Part shown: positions 22,801-32,608 of the stretch, one piece after another
How the letters are laid out: every line of letters begins with the position of its first letter
Position numbering within the stretch: the stretch's first letter is position 1
NCBI GenBank assembly: GCA_947492995.1
Contig: CANLOU010000004.1
Coordinates: 124,001-188,000, forward strand
Origin: an uncultured Litoreibacter sp.
GTDB lineage: Bacteria; Pseudomonadota; Alphaproteobacteria; Rhodobacterales; Rhodobacteraceae
DNA length: 64,000 nucleotides
Direction of reading: 5' to 3'
Notes under the pieces: generated by a model
What the model was told of the DNA's origin: nothing
Database searches by the model: none
What the model saw: only the letters and a program-made list of their open reading frames with translations
Made by a program: the position numbers and the translations under genes

Positions 22801-24174
22801 ATGTATCAGGACGTATTCGGGCAGGACACCAGCCTCAAAACCCGCGCAGCAGGCGAGAGCTGGGACCAGACGCTACTGGCCTTTATGGCACATGGGGCAT
22901 CGACGCCCACGCATTTGGTCGCGACGCTTGACGCGGAACCCGATTTTGCATTGGGATATGCCGTCAAAGGCATGTTCTACACCCTGCTTGGCCGCTCCGA
23001 GCTGATCCCAACGGCGCAAGAGGCGCTTGGATTGGCCGAAGCGTCGGCCATGGCGTCGCCGGTGACTGCGCGCGAACAATCCTTCATATCTGCTTTGAAG
23101 GCTTTTTTGGGCGGCAAGCCCAGCGTGGCCATCGAGCATCTTGAAGATGTGCTGAAAATCCATCCCGGTGACACGCTGGCGATGAAGCTGTCCCACGCCA
23201 TCCGCTTCGTGCTGGGTGATGGTGCCGGCATGCGCCGCTCGATCGAGCGGGTGATGCACGCCTATGGCCCAGATCATGTGGGGCGCGGGTACATGATGGG
23301 CTGTCACGCCTTCACATTGGAAGAAACCGGTGAATATGGCCGCGCCGAAACGGTGGGGCGTATGGGGCTGACAATCTCGCCTGATGACGCTTGGGGGCTG
23401 CATGCCGTGGCGCATGTGTTTGATATGACCGCCAATGCTAAGGGCGGCATCGACTGGCTGACTGGCCGCGAGGCGGCTTGGTCCCATTGCAACAATTTCC
23501 GCTACCACGTGTGGTGGCACAAGGCCCTGATGCATTTGGATTTGGGGGAGGCCGACACGGTTTTGGCGCTCTATGATACCGAAATCCGTCAGGACAAGAC
23601 CGACGATTACCGCGACATCTCCAACGCCACCTCGCTGCTGTCGCGGCTGGAGCTGGACGGCTACGACGTGGGGGACCGCTGGGAAGAGCTGGCGGAGCTG
23701 TCCGCAAACCGGACCGAAGACGGGCAACTGATCTTTGCGGACCTGCATTACCTGCTGGCGCTTATCGGTGGGGAGCGCAAGGATGCGATCACAAAAATGA
23801 TGGGCCGCCTGCACCGCGACGCCAAGGCGAAAGCCTCTGAGATGGACGCGCGGATGGAGACACCGGGCCTGTCGGCCGCCGCCGGCCTTGAAGCCTTTGG
23901 CGAGAGCGACTTCAAAACCGCCTTCCTGAACCTTGCCCGCGCCCGCCGCACGATGCAGCTGGCCGGTGGATCGCATGCGCAACGCGACGTGTTTGAACGG
24001 CTGACGATTGACGCAGGCATCCGCGCCGGTTTCCTCGATGAGGCCGAAACGTTCCTGCGCGAACGCACCGCCAAACGGGCCGGCAAAGAAGACGGCTACG
24101 CGAGCGCCCGCATGTCACTGATTTCCGAGGGCCGCGACGCCGCAGGTTGCGCTGACCGCGTCCCTGCGGAATAA
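22801..24174 (+). CDS. Tetratricopeptide-repeat protein
   Basis: 457 residues, cytoplasmic, no signal peptide. Helix-turn-helix repeats are seen throughout, for example FALGYAVKGMFYTLLGRSELIPTAQEAL, AFLGGKPSVAIEHLEDVLKIHPGDTLA and MGCHAFTLEETGEYGRAETVGRMGLTISPDDAWGLHAVAHVFDMTA. The latter resembles the domain of TTC38-like proteins (an HAVAH and HVWWHKALMHLDLG pair with several His and Trp). Function is unknown. It lies 23 bases upstream of opgC and could share its transcript. Confidence 0.8.
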   Translation: MYQDVFGQDTSLKTRAAGESWDQTLLAFMAHGASTPTHLVATLDAEPDFALGYAVKGMFYTLLGRSELIPTAQEALGLAEASAMASPVTAREQSFISALKAFLGGKPSVAIEHLEDVLKIHPGDTLAMKLSHAIRFVLGDGAGMRRSIERVMHAYGPDHVGRGYMMGCHAFTLEETGEYGRAETVGRMGLTISPDDAWGLHAVAHVFDMTANAKGGIDWLTGREAAWSHCNNFRYHVWWHKALMHLDLGEADTVLALYDTEIRQDKTDDYRDISNATSLLSRLELDGYDVGDRWEELAELSANRTEDGQLIFADLHYLLALIGGERKDAITKMMGRLHRDAKAKASEMDARMETPGLSAAAGLEAFGESDFKTAFLNLARARRTMQLAGGSHAQRDVFERLTIDAGIRAGFLDEAETFLRERTAKRAGKEDGYASARMSLISEGRDAAGCADRVPAE

Positions 24175-24197
24175 GCAGGCTGGAATAGCTGCGCGGA

Positions 24198-25496
24198 ATG
24201 ACCATGGCTGTCACACATACCAATGTCGGAGCCGCCCCTGTGGCGGCCAATGCCTCTGGCACATCGGGGGTGACCACCCGCGACCCGCGCCTTGATTTCT
24301 ACCGTGGCATCGCGATGTTCATCATCCTGTTCGCCCACACGCCCGGCAACTTCTTCACAAGCTGGATCCCGGCCCGTTGGGGCTTCTCGGACGCCACCGA
24401 GATTTTCGTGTTCTGCTCCGGCATGGCTTCGGCCATCGCCTTTGGGCGCACGTTTGACCGCGCCGGTTGGACCCTTGGCACCGCCCGGGTCGGCTACCGC
24501 GTGTGGCAGGTCTACTGGGCCCATATCGGCATGTTTTTCTTTATTGCCATGATGCTGGCCTTCTGGGACAGCTTCGGCATTTTTGACAAGCGCTATATCG
24601 GCACCTTGAACCTGATCCCGTTCTTCGAGGGCGTGACCCGCGCGGGCGAGGTCGTGTCGACCACCGCCGACCAGATGGTCGGCCTGTTCACCTTGACCTA
24701 TGTGCCGAACTATTTCGACATCCTGCCGATGTATATGGTCATCCTCGTGATGATGCCCATCGTCATGGCGCTGAGCCGCGTCAACATCTACCTGATGTTC
24801 GCCTGTCTCGCCGTGGTCTGGCTGTTCGCGCAGGAAGGCGTCTTGGCGTGGTTCGGAGCCGACGCATCGACGATCAACTTCCCTGCAGAGCCTTGGTCGC
24901 AGCGCGAGTGGTTCTTCAACCCCTTTGGCTGGCAATTGGTCTTCTTCACCGGCTTCGCCTTCATGCGCGGCTGGATACCGGCGCCGCCGGTCAAATGGTG
25001 GCTTATTGCGTTGGCCGCCGTGATCGTCATCGTCAATATCCCGCTGTCAAATATCGGCGTGCGCGCTGTGAACCGCGAATGGTTCGGGTTGGCCTTTGAG
25101 GGCAACCCCGTCATTGAAGCTCGCGTGGCGATGAAGCCGCTGATCTCCAAATCTGACTTTGGTCTGCTGCGCTACGTCCACTTCCTGTCCGTCGCCTATC
25201 TGGCATGGGTGGCCGCAGGCGTGGGCGGGCATCGCCTGATTGCCAAAGGGGCAGGTGGGCTGTCCAAGGCGTGGGACTGGGTCGTCACGATCATCATGAA
25301 GGTGGGCCAGCAGTCATTGGCGGTCTTTGTGTTCTCCATGGTCTTCGCCCGCGTGCTGGGATTTGCCTATGACCAGTTGGAGCGGTCCACGTTGAAGGTC
25401 ACCATCGGCAATCTGATCGGATGTGCTATGTTGGTGGCAGTGGCCTATTTCGTGGCCTATATCAAACAGCAACCTTGGAGGGTGAAGCCTAAATGA
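24198..25496 (+). CDS. opgC: OpgC-family membrane acyltransferase (periplasmic glucan succinylation)
   Basis: 432 residues with about ten membrane helices. The N-terminal cytoplasmic part ends DPRLDFYRGIAMFIILFAHTPGNFF, with the Asp and His typical of acyltransferase-3/OpgC proteins, then ATEIFVFCSGMASAIAFGR. It transfers succinyl groups to osmoregulated periplasmic glucans in related alphaproteobacteria. The stop overlaps the opgG start (ATGA). Gene order C-G-H puts the modifying enzyme first, as in Rhodobacter-type glucan operons. Confidence 0.92.
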   Translation: MTMAVTHTNVGAAPVAANASGTSGVTTRDPRLDFYRGIAMFIILFAHTPGNFFTSWIPARWGFSDATEIFVFCSGMASAIAFGRTFDRAGWTLGTARVGYRVWQVYWAHIGMFFFIAMMLAFWDSFGIFDKRYIGTLNLIPFFEGVTRAGEVVSTTADQMVGLFTLTYVPNYFDILPMYMVILVMMPIVMALSRVNIYLMFACLAVVWLFAQEGVLAWFGADASTINFPAEPWSQREWFFNPFGWQLVFFTGFAFMRGWIPAPPVKWWLIALAAVIVIVNIPLSNIGVRAVNREWFGLAFEGNPVIEARVAMKPLISKSDFGLLRYVHFLSVAYLAWVAAGVGGHRLIAKGAGGLSKAWDWVVTIIMKVGQQSLAVFVFSMVFARVLGFAYDQLERSTLKVTIGNLIGCAMLVAVAYFVAYIKQQPWRVKPK

Positions 25497-27024
25497 GCCT
25501 GTCGCGCCGCGCCTTTCTGACGATGCTTGGAGCCGCCGCTCTGGTGGGCCATGGGGCCGGGACCGCGCATGCGTTGCCGGTTTTCAAAGGTAAGCCGCAG
25601 CCCTTCAGCCAAGCGTGGCTGAAAGACAAGGCGCGGGAGATGGCCTCGGTGCCATACGCGCCCATGAAGGAGGTTCCGCAGGAATGGCGCGACCTCAGCT
25701 ATGACCAGTACAAATCATTGTGGTTCAACACCAAAAAGGCGCTTTGGTCCGACACCAAGCGCCCGTTCCAGATGGATTTCTTCCACCCCGGCCTCTACTT
25801 CCCCCGCGCGGTCGAGATCAACGTGGTCGAGGGCGGCATCGCCAAAACGCTGGGCTTTGACCTGTCCCTGTTCGACCAGACCGACAAATTTCCCAAGAAC
25901 CTGCCCGTCGATGATACGATGGGCTATTCCGGCTTCCGCCTGCGCGCGGAACTGAAAACGCCGGGCATCTTCGAAGAGTTTCTGGTCTTTCAGGGCGCGT
26001 CCTATTTCCGCGCCATCGGCACGGGCCAAAATTACGGGCTTTCTGCGCGCGGTTTGGCCTTGAACACCGGCGACAGCGCCGGGGAGGAATTCCCCGAATT
26101 CACCCATTTCTATGTGGAGGCCGCCGACCCCGGCGACCGCATGACCAAGGTGCATGCGCTTTTGAACAGCCCCTCCGTGACGGGGGCCTACACATTCGAG
26201 ATCACGCCGGGCTTGCCCGCACAGATGAAGGTTGAGGCCACGCTTTTCCCGCGCGAGGAGCTGCCGCATGTCGGCATGGCGCCACTCACCTCGATGTTCC
26301 TGTTCGATCAGACCAACCGCGCGAAGTTCGACGACTTCCGCTCCGCTGTGCATGACAGCGAGGGGCTGATGGTGTGGAATGGGGCCGGCGAATTGTTGTG
26401 GCGGCCTTTGGCCAACCCGCGCGAGCTGGAGATTTCCAGCTTCGTAGATGACGGGCCGCGCGGTTTTGGATTGATGCAACGCGCCCGGGACGTCGAAGAC
26501 TTTGCGGATCTTGAGGCATTTTACCACCGACGTCCGTCGCTTTGGATCACCCCGTCCGAGGATTGGGGCAAAGGCTCTGTGACCCTTGTTGAGATCCCCT
26601 CTGACAAGGAAATCTACGACAATATCGTGGCCTATTGGCGGCCCCGCGAGCCGATGGCGGCGGGCTCGGAACACAGCTTTGGCTACACGATGGCATGGGG
26701 CGGTGAGCCACCGCGCCCCCGCGATGTGGCGGCCGTGCTGAACACCCGCATCGGCAAGGGCTACGACAAAAAAGTGCCCTATCAGATCGTGGCGGTGGAT
26801 TTCGCCGATCACCCCGATTTTGGCACCGGCAAAGACCTCGATAATATCACGCGCTTCATCTCCACCAATCGCGGCACAGTGTCGGATGGTGTGTTGCAGC
26901 GCAATCCGGGCACCGGTGGCCTGCGACTGGCGTTCAAGTTCGATCCCGGTGACGTCACAGGGGCGGAACTGCGGGTGCAACTGGTGAAAGACGGCGTCTC
27001 GCTAACGGAAGTCTGGCTCTATAG

Positions 27025-27037
<13 letters not shown>
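25493..27037 (+). CDS. opgG: Periplasmic glucan biosynthesis protein OpgG/MdoG
   Basis: 514 residues. The N-terminus MSLSRRAFLTMLGAAALVG has a twin-arginine pattern, so Tat export to the periplasm is likely. The family segments are PYAPMKEVPQEWRDLSYDQYKSLWF, FQMDFFHPGLYFPRAVEINVV, FLVFQGASYFRAIGTGQNYGLSARGLALNTG, FYVEAADPGDRMTKVHALLNSPSVTGAYTF and SMFLFDQTNR. OpgG is needed for branching or release of the glucan backbone. It overlaps opgC and opgH, giving a fully coupled operon. Confidence 0.95.
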
Positions 27038-28896
<1,859 letters not shown>

Positions 28897-28907
28897 CCGC
28901 TCCGTCT

Positions 28908-28972
28908 GGATATTTATAAACATGGGAAGAGGATGCGGTGACGCTCATGTCTTCCCATGTTCAAAAATATCC
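28908..28972. terminator. Dispersed hairpin element / bidirectional terminator
   Basis: GGATATTTATAAACATGGGAA at the left pairs with TTCCCATGTTCAAAAATATCC at the right, with a central GC-rich loop. It lies between the convergent opgH and esterase genes. A similar hairpin is at 63272-63330, and the TATTTTTGAAC core recalls 2811 and 40283. It is likely a mobile or REP-like repeat serving as terminator. Confidence 0.65.
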
Positions 28973-28986
28973 AAATCCCGACCCTG

Positions 28987-29799
28987 TCAGCCGTCCAGCC
29001 CCTCGAACCAGTCAAGCGCCATATCGGTCCAGCCGCGCGGGATGCCGTGGGCGCCTTGGTGCATCACAAATTCCAACGCGCCGGTGTCGCAGGTCTCCCA
29101 TTTGCGGTGCCAGAAGCGTTCGGTGATCTCGAACGTGTCGGCGCGCATGCCGGTGCAGCCATTGGTTTCGCGCCAGATTTGCATGGCGTAGAAGACATCG
29201 CCCTGCTGGATGTCGGCGACGCTGACGGGCCGGCCTTCCAGCGGCACGGTTTTGTCTTTCCAGCCATGCGTGTGCAGCAGCTTCACCGGTCCCTGGCAGG
29301 CCTGCATGTCGGGGTGGGGCCGCCAGAAGCTGCCTGCCACCGGCGCATAGGCCGCGGCCAGATCGGGGGCGTCGCAGGCCATGTAGCTGACCATGGACCC
29401 GCCGATGGAGAAACCGCCAAGCAGAATTCTGTCTGCGTCAATGCCATGCGTGTCGGCAGCATCCGCGATGACATCGCGGATGAACGCGATCTCATCGCGT
29501 TGCTGCGGGCGGGCAGGGTGGAAGGACCAGCCGGGGCCGAAGCGCGAGTTGGGGCGTTTCAGGCCATTGGGGCCGATGACGGCATAGCCGCGATCCAGCG
29601 CGGCTTTCATGCGCAGCGCACCTTTGCCATTGCCGCCCGCGCCATGCAAAAACAGCAGGGCAGGCGGGGTGTCGACGCCGTCCGGCAGCGCAATATGGTA
29701 TTCGCCCATCTCAGTTTTGCAGGTGTCTTCCAGATCGGCGCATCCTGCATGGGCGGGGGCGACTGACAACAGCAGCGCCGCGATGATGCGCTTTATCAT
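28987..29799 (-). CDS. Exported alpha/beta-hydrolase of the PHB depolymerase/feruloyl-esterase type
   Basis: 270 residues from the ATG at 29799, which overlaps the preceding stop (ATGA). Signal peptide MIKRIIAALLLSVAPAHA. Catalytic elements: LHGAGG oxyanion loop (51-56), GGFSIGGSM with nucleophile Ser131, an Asp in GWKDKTVPLEG and the His of QGAHGIPRGW. The layout is that of LpqC/polyhydroxybutyrate depolymerase-like esterases. It is the last gene of a five-gene minus-strand operon of exported proteins. The substrate is unknown. Confidence 0.83.
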   Translation of the reverse strand: MIKRIIAALLLSVAPAHAGCADLEDTCKTEMGEYHIALPDGVDTPPALLFLHGAGGNGKGALRMKAALDRGYAVIGPNGLKRPNSRFGPGWSFHPARPQQRDEIAFIRDVIADAADTHGIDADRILLGGFSIGGSMVSYMACDAPDLAAAYAPVAGSFWRPHPDMQACQGPVKLLHTHGWKDKTVPLEGRPVSVADIQQGDVFYAMQIWRETNGCTGMRADTFEITERFWHRKWETCDTGALEFVMHQGAHGIPRGWTDMALDWFEGLDG

Positions 29800-30266
29800 G
29801 ATGTGTTCAGCGGCAGTCCACGGTTGATCCAACCGGGACCCTTGGAATTGCCGAGCATGCCTTCGGGCACGTCGATCACATTGGTGAAGCCCGCCGCGAT
29901 CAGCTTGTTGTTCTCACGCGCGGACCGCACGCCGCGCGCGCAGATCAGCGCCAAAGGCGCGTTCAGGTCGCCATCAACCAGCTTGGTCAATTCAGCGATG
30001 AAGTCGTCGCGGCGCAGATCAAGGCGCACCGCGTGCTCGCCCGAACCCGTCTTGGCCCATTCATCGGGGCGACGGATGTCGACCAGCGTGATCTTCCCCT
30101 CTGCCGCCAATTGATGCGCGGTTGGTGGGTCCAGGGTCTCGGCGGCGGAGGCCTCGGTGATGACGTCATAGAACAGGTTCCGGCCGCCCAGCGCTACAAA
30201 GCCGCCGACGCCCAAGGCCGCTACGCCGCCGCCAATGAAGGCGCGGCGGGTGAGTTTGGAGGCCAT
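29796..30266 (-). CDS. Tat-exported rhodanese-domain protein
   Basis: 156 residues. N-terminus KLTRRAFIGGGVAALGVGGF is a convincing twin-arginine signal. The rhodanese domain has LVDIRRPDEWAKTG and the active-site loop LICARGVRSAREN with Cys109, then NVIDVPEGMLGNSKGPGW. Rhodaneses transfer sulfane sulfur or serve as redox sensors. Its start overlaps the SCO gene stop by one base and its end overlaps the esterase start, so the operon is tightly coupled. The 'GWINRGLPL' end is common in Tat-rhodaneses. Confidence 0.9.
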   Translation of the reverse strand: MASKLTRRAFIGGGVAALGVGGFVALGGRNLFYDVITEASAAETLDPPTAHQLAAEGKITLVDIRRPDEWAKTGSGEHAVRLDLRRDDFIAELTKLVDGDLNAPLALICARGVRSARENNKLIAAGFTNVIDVPEGMLGNSKGPGWINRGLPLNTS

Positions 30267-30823
30267 CAGCCGAGGTCCTTCGTGTATTTGGCGACGATGC
30301 TCGCAGCCTGCTGGGGCGAGACAATCGGCGGCACGAGGGTCAGAAACTTGCCGTCCGCATCCAGCAGATAGACAAAGCTGCCATGCGCATAGACGGGGCC
30401 AAATTCGGGGTCGACGAAAACCTCCTCCTTCTCGATGGAGTAGGCGTCATAGGCGACCTGCAACTCGGCTTCGGTCCCCGTGAGCCCCACAAAGTCGGGG
30501 TGATGGGCCGCCAGCCTGTCGCCCATCGTGTCCACCGTGTCGCGCACGGGGTCCACGGTAATCATAACGGGGGTGATCTCCATGCCCTGAGCCTCGATCT
30601 CGCTGACCACCTCGGCCATCATCGGGAACACGGCGGAACAGATTTCCTGGCAGTTCACATAGCCAAAGAAAAGCAATTGCGGTTTGCCCATCGGGTCGGT
30701 TTGCGTGTAGCGCTCCCCGTGTTGGTTGGTCAGCGTGTAGTCCCCGCCCAAATCGAAGGGCAGGGGCGTCTCGGCCAAGGCGGGTGTTGCCATGGCCAGA
30801 GACATGAACGCGGCGCGGATCAT
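30266..30823 (-). CDS. SCO1/SenC-family protein
   Basis: 185 residues from the ATG at 30823. Signal peptide about residues 1-17. The thioredoxin-like fold has FFGYVNCQEICSAVFPMM with the copper-binding CxxxC at Cys58 and Cys62, and His147 in YAHGSFVYLLD completes the site. TVDPVRDT is the usual strand after it. SCO proteins metallate the CuA site of cytochrome c oxidase or act as periplasmic thiol reductases. No oxidase gene is in view, so the client may be one of the Cys-containing neighbours. Confidence 0.92.
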   Translation of the reverse strand: MIRAAFMSLAMATPALAETPLPFDLGGDYTLTNQHGERYTQTDPMGKPQLLFFGYVNCQEICSAVFPMMAEVVSEIEAQGMEITPVMITVDPVRDTVDTMGDRLAAHHPDFVGLTGTEAELQVAYDAYSIEKEEVFVDPEFGPVYAHGSFVYLLDADGKFLTLVPPIVSPQQAASIVAKYTKDLG

Positions 30824-30833
30824 CAAGGCAGGC

Positions 30834-31394
30834 CTACCGGGTGATCTCATAGGCTTCCTCGGGCGTGAGGCCCTGGCCCAGATGCCCGGTTTCGGCGATG
30901 ATGGCTTTCACACGCGGATCGCGGCGGAACCACGGGCCTTTGCCCTTGGCCTCGGGGTGCAGCTTGGCCCAGTTCTTGGACCATGTGTTGGCCTTGGCCC
31001 ATTCATCCGCGCCTGCTTCTTTGATCTTTTGTACGAGGTAGATGTTGGTCGCGCCCGCGATGTCCTCATCTTCGATGATGAGCCCGTCCACATCGACCAT
31101 CTTGCCGCAATAGGGGTGCAGGTCCACTGCCGCGCCTTGGAAGCCGGACTGGCTGTTTTTGTTGGGGAAGATCAACGCGTTGTCGGCGGTGCGTTCCAAC
31201 CCCAGCTGGCGGCCAACGCCGCATTCATTTGCGCAGTCGCCCGCGACGGTGCACAGGATGTCGACAACCTTGGCCTCGAACGTTGCGGGGATTTCGGCAT
31301 AGAGGTTCCAGGACTTGGCGGTGGAGTTGGCCGAGAAGTCCTCAGCCGCGAGCGGGGTTGCCATCAGGGCGAACAGAAATGCGAGTTTCTTCAT
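30834..31394 (-). CDS. Periplasmic protein of unknown function in the SCO operon
   Basis: 186 residues. Signal peptide MKKLAFLFALMATPLAA. No family recognised. Four Cys are seen in the mature chain: DILCTVAGDCANECGVG and LHPYCGKMVDVDG, possibly two disulfides or a metal site. A surrounding pattern VDGLIIEDEDIAGATNIYLVQKIKEAG and a C-terminal helix-rich region with RDPRVKAIIAETGHLGQG follow. It starts 3 bases after the preceding gene, so it is co-translated. SCO or rhodanese may act on its thiols. Confidence 0.75.
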   Translation of the reverse strand: MKKLAFLFALMATPLAAEDFSANSTAKSWNLYAEIPATFEAKVVDILCTVAGDCANECGVGRQLGLERTADNALIFPNKNSQSGFQGAAVDLHPYCGKMVDVDGLIIEDEDIAGATNIYLVQKIKEAGADEWAKANTWSKNWAKLHPEAKGKGPWFRRDPRVKAIIAETGHLGQGLTPEEAYEITR

Positions 31395-31397
31395 GAT

Positions 31398-31856
31398 TTA
31401 CCCTTTCGGCTTTGGAATGGCGAAGCCCGGCACGACGCCGTAATCTTCGTGGTTGAGCTTGGTGATGCCTTTGTCTTCGACCACCTTTTCAACGACGAGG
31501 TAGTTCAGCCCATCGCGTTTGTAGAGCATGCCGTCGGCCACGATTTCATGGGAGGCGAGGCTGAGCTGCGTATCGCCGGATGCGGATTGGTCGTCGCCCT
31601 CGATCTTGAGGACCATGTAGACCGTGCCGTCCTCGGCCAAGAGGCCCACAGGGATGCCGCCGGCGGAGCACCACAGCGCACATGTGTGATGCGCCGAGCC
31701 CGTCACCGCGTCAGGGCCGCCCATCACGCCAGAAAAGTAGCACCATGTGTCGATGATTTCGCCGGTGACGGTGACGCGCTCACCCTCGGCGGCTGCGGCG
31801 GGAAGCGCTGCGCATAGCGCAACACCAGCACCCGCAATGGCGGTTCTGATGGACAT
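31398..31856 (-). CDS. Periplasmic Cys/His protein of unknown function, first gene of SCO operon
   Basis: 152 residues from the ATG at 31856, which has GGAG seven bases upstream; the longer frame is not supported. Signal peptide ends near AAAA-EGE. The mature N-terminus has an OB-like strand VTVTGEIIDTWCYFSGVMGG, then GSAHHTCALWCSAGGIPVGLL, giving Cys39, His56, His57, Cys59 and Cys63, a plausible copper or haem-like ligand set. I do not recognise the family by name. Association with SCO suggests metal or disulfide chemistry in the periplasm. Confidence 0.75.
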   Translation of the reverse strand: MSIRTAIAGAGVALCAALPAAAAEGERVTVTGEIIDTWCYFSGVMGGPDAVTGSAHHTCALWCSAGGIPVGLLAEDGTVYMVLKIEGDDQSASGDTQLSLASHEIVADGMLYKRDGLNYLVVEKVVEDKGITKLNHEDYGVVPGFAIPKPKG

Positions 31857-31933
31857 GGGAGACTCCTGTTGGTTTTGATTCTTGCCCCACGGTAACAAGA
31901 AATCCGAATTTTCCCGCATCACATAATGGTCAA

Positions 31934-32494
31934 TCAGCCCCAGAGTTCTTGCAGATCGTCCACCACATCTTGCGGGGTTGCCACAACATTTATGAAGTTG
32001 AGCATGGAGGCATCGGCGAAGCCCTGCGAAATGACGTGATGGATCAGGTCGGCGAGCTTGTCCCAATATCCATCCGTATTGAGCAGGTAGATAGGCTTGT
32101 CATGCAGCCCCAGCTGACGCCATGTCAGCACCTCGAAAAACTCGTCCAGCGACCCCGCGCCACCCGGCAGCACCACGATGGCGTCGCAATTCATGAACAT
32201 CACCTTTTTGCGCTCGTGCATGTTCTCGGTGATGACGAATGTGCTCAGGTCACGCTTGCCGACCTCGCGGTCGAACAGATGGACGGGGATGACGCCGAAG
32301 ACCTCGCCGCCCGCCGCTTGGGTCGCATTTGCGACCTCGCCCATCAGCCCCACATCGCCCGCGCCGTAGACCAGCCGCCAGCCGTTTTGCGCGATTGCGG
32401 TGCCTGTTGCATGTGCCGCCGCCTTGTAAGCCGGGGCCTTGCCGAACCGGGAGCCGCAAAAGACGCAGACAGATTTGGGATGTGATGGCGTCAT
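31934..32494 (-). CDS. LOG-family (TIGR00730) nucleotide phosphoribohydrolase-like protein
   Basis: 186 residues. Motifs: SVCVFCGSRFGKAPAY at the N-terminus, LVYGAGDVGLMGEVANA, the ITENMHERKKVMF segment and PGGAGSLDEFFEVLTW, corresponding to the GGxGTxxE nucleotide-binding signature with Ser in place of Thr. Family members release the base from AMP or cytokinin nucleotides. The bacterial role is usually purine salvage or unknown. It stands 77 bases upstream of the SCO operon and may lead its transcription. Confidence 0.9.
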   Translation of the reverse strand: MTPSHPKSVCVFCGSRFGKAPAYKAAAHATGTAIAQNGWRLVYGAGDVGLMGEVANATQAAGGEVFGVIPVHLFDREVGKRDLSTFVITENMHERKKVMFMNCDAIVVLPGGAGSLDEFFEVLTWRQLGLHDKPIYLLNTDGYWDKLADLIHHVISQGFADASMLNFINVVATPQDVVDDLQELWG

Positions 32495-32608
32495 GACAGG
32501 CTCCGATCAAGGGAAGGTGACTTGTTTTGCCATGTGATAAAGGGCCTGATAGGGTCGCACAAGCTGGGCGCTGAAACGCGCCGGTTGGGGGATAAAAAGG
32601 GCAGAGCG

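Noticed and set aside
25715-26980. Minus-strand frame of 421 codons opposite opgG
   Set aside because: No recognisable domain; opgG covers the same interval with full family motifs.
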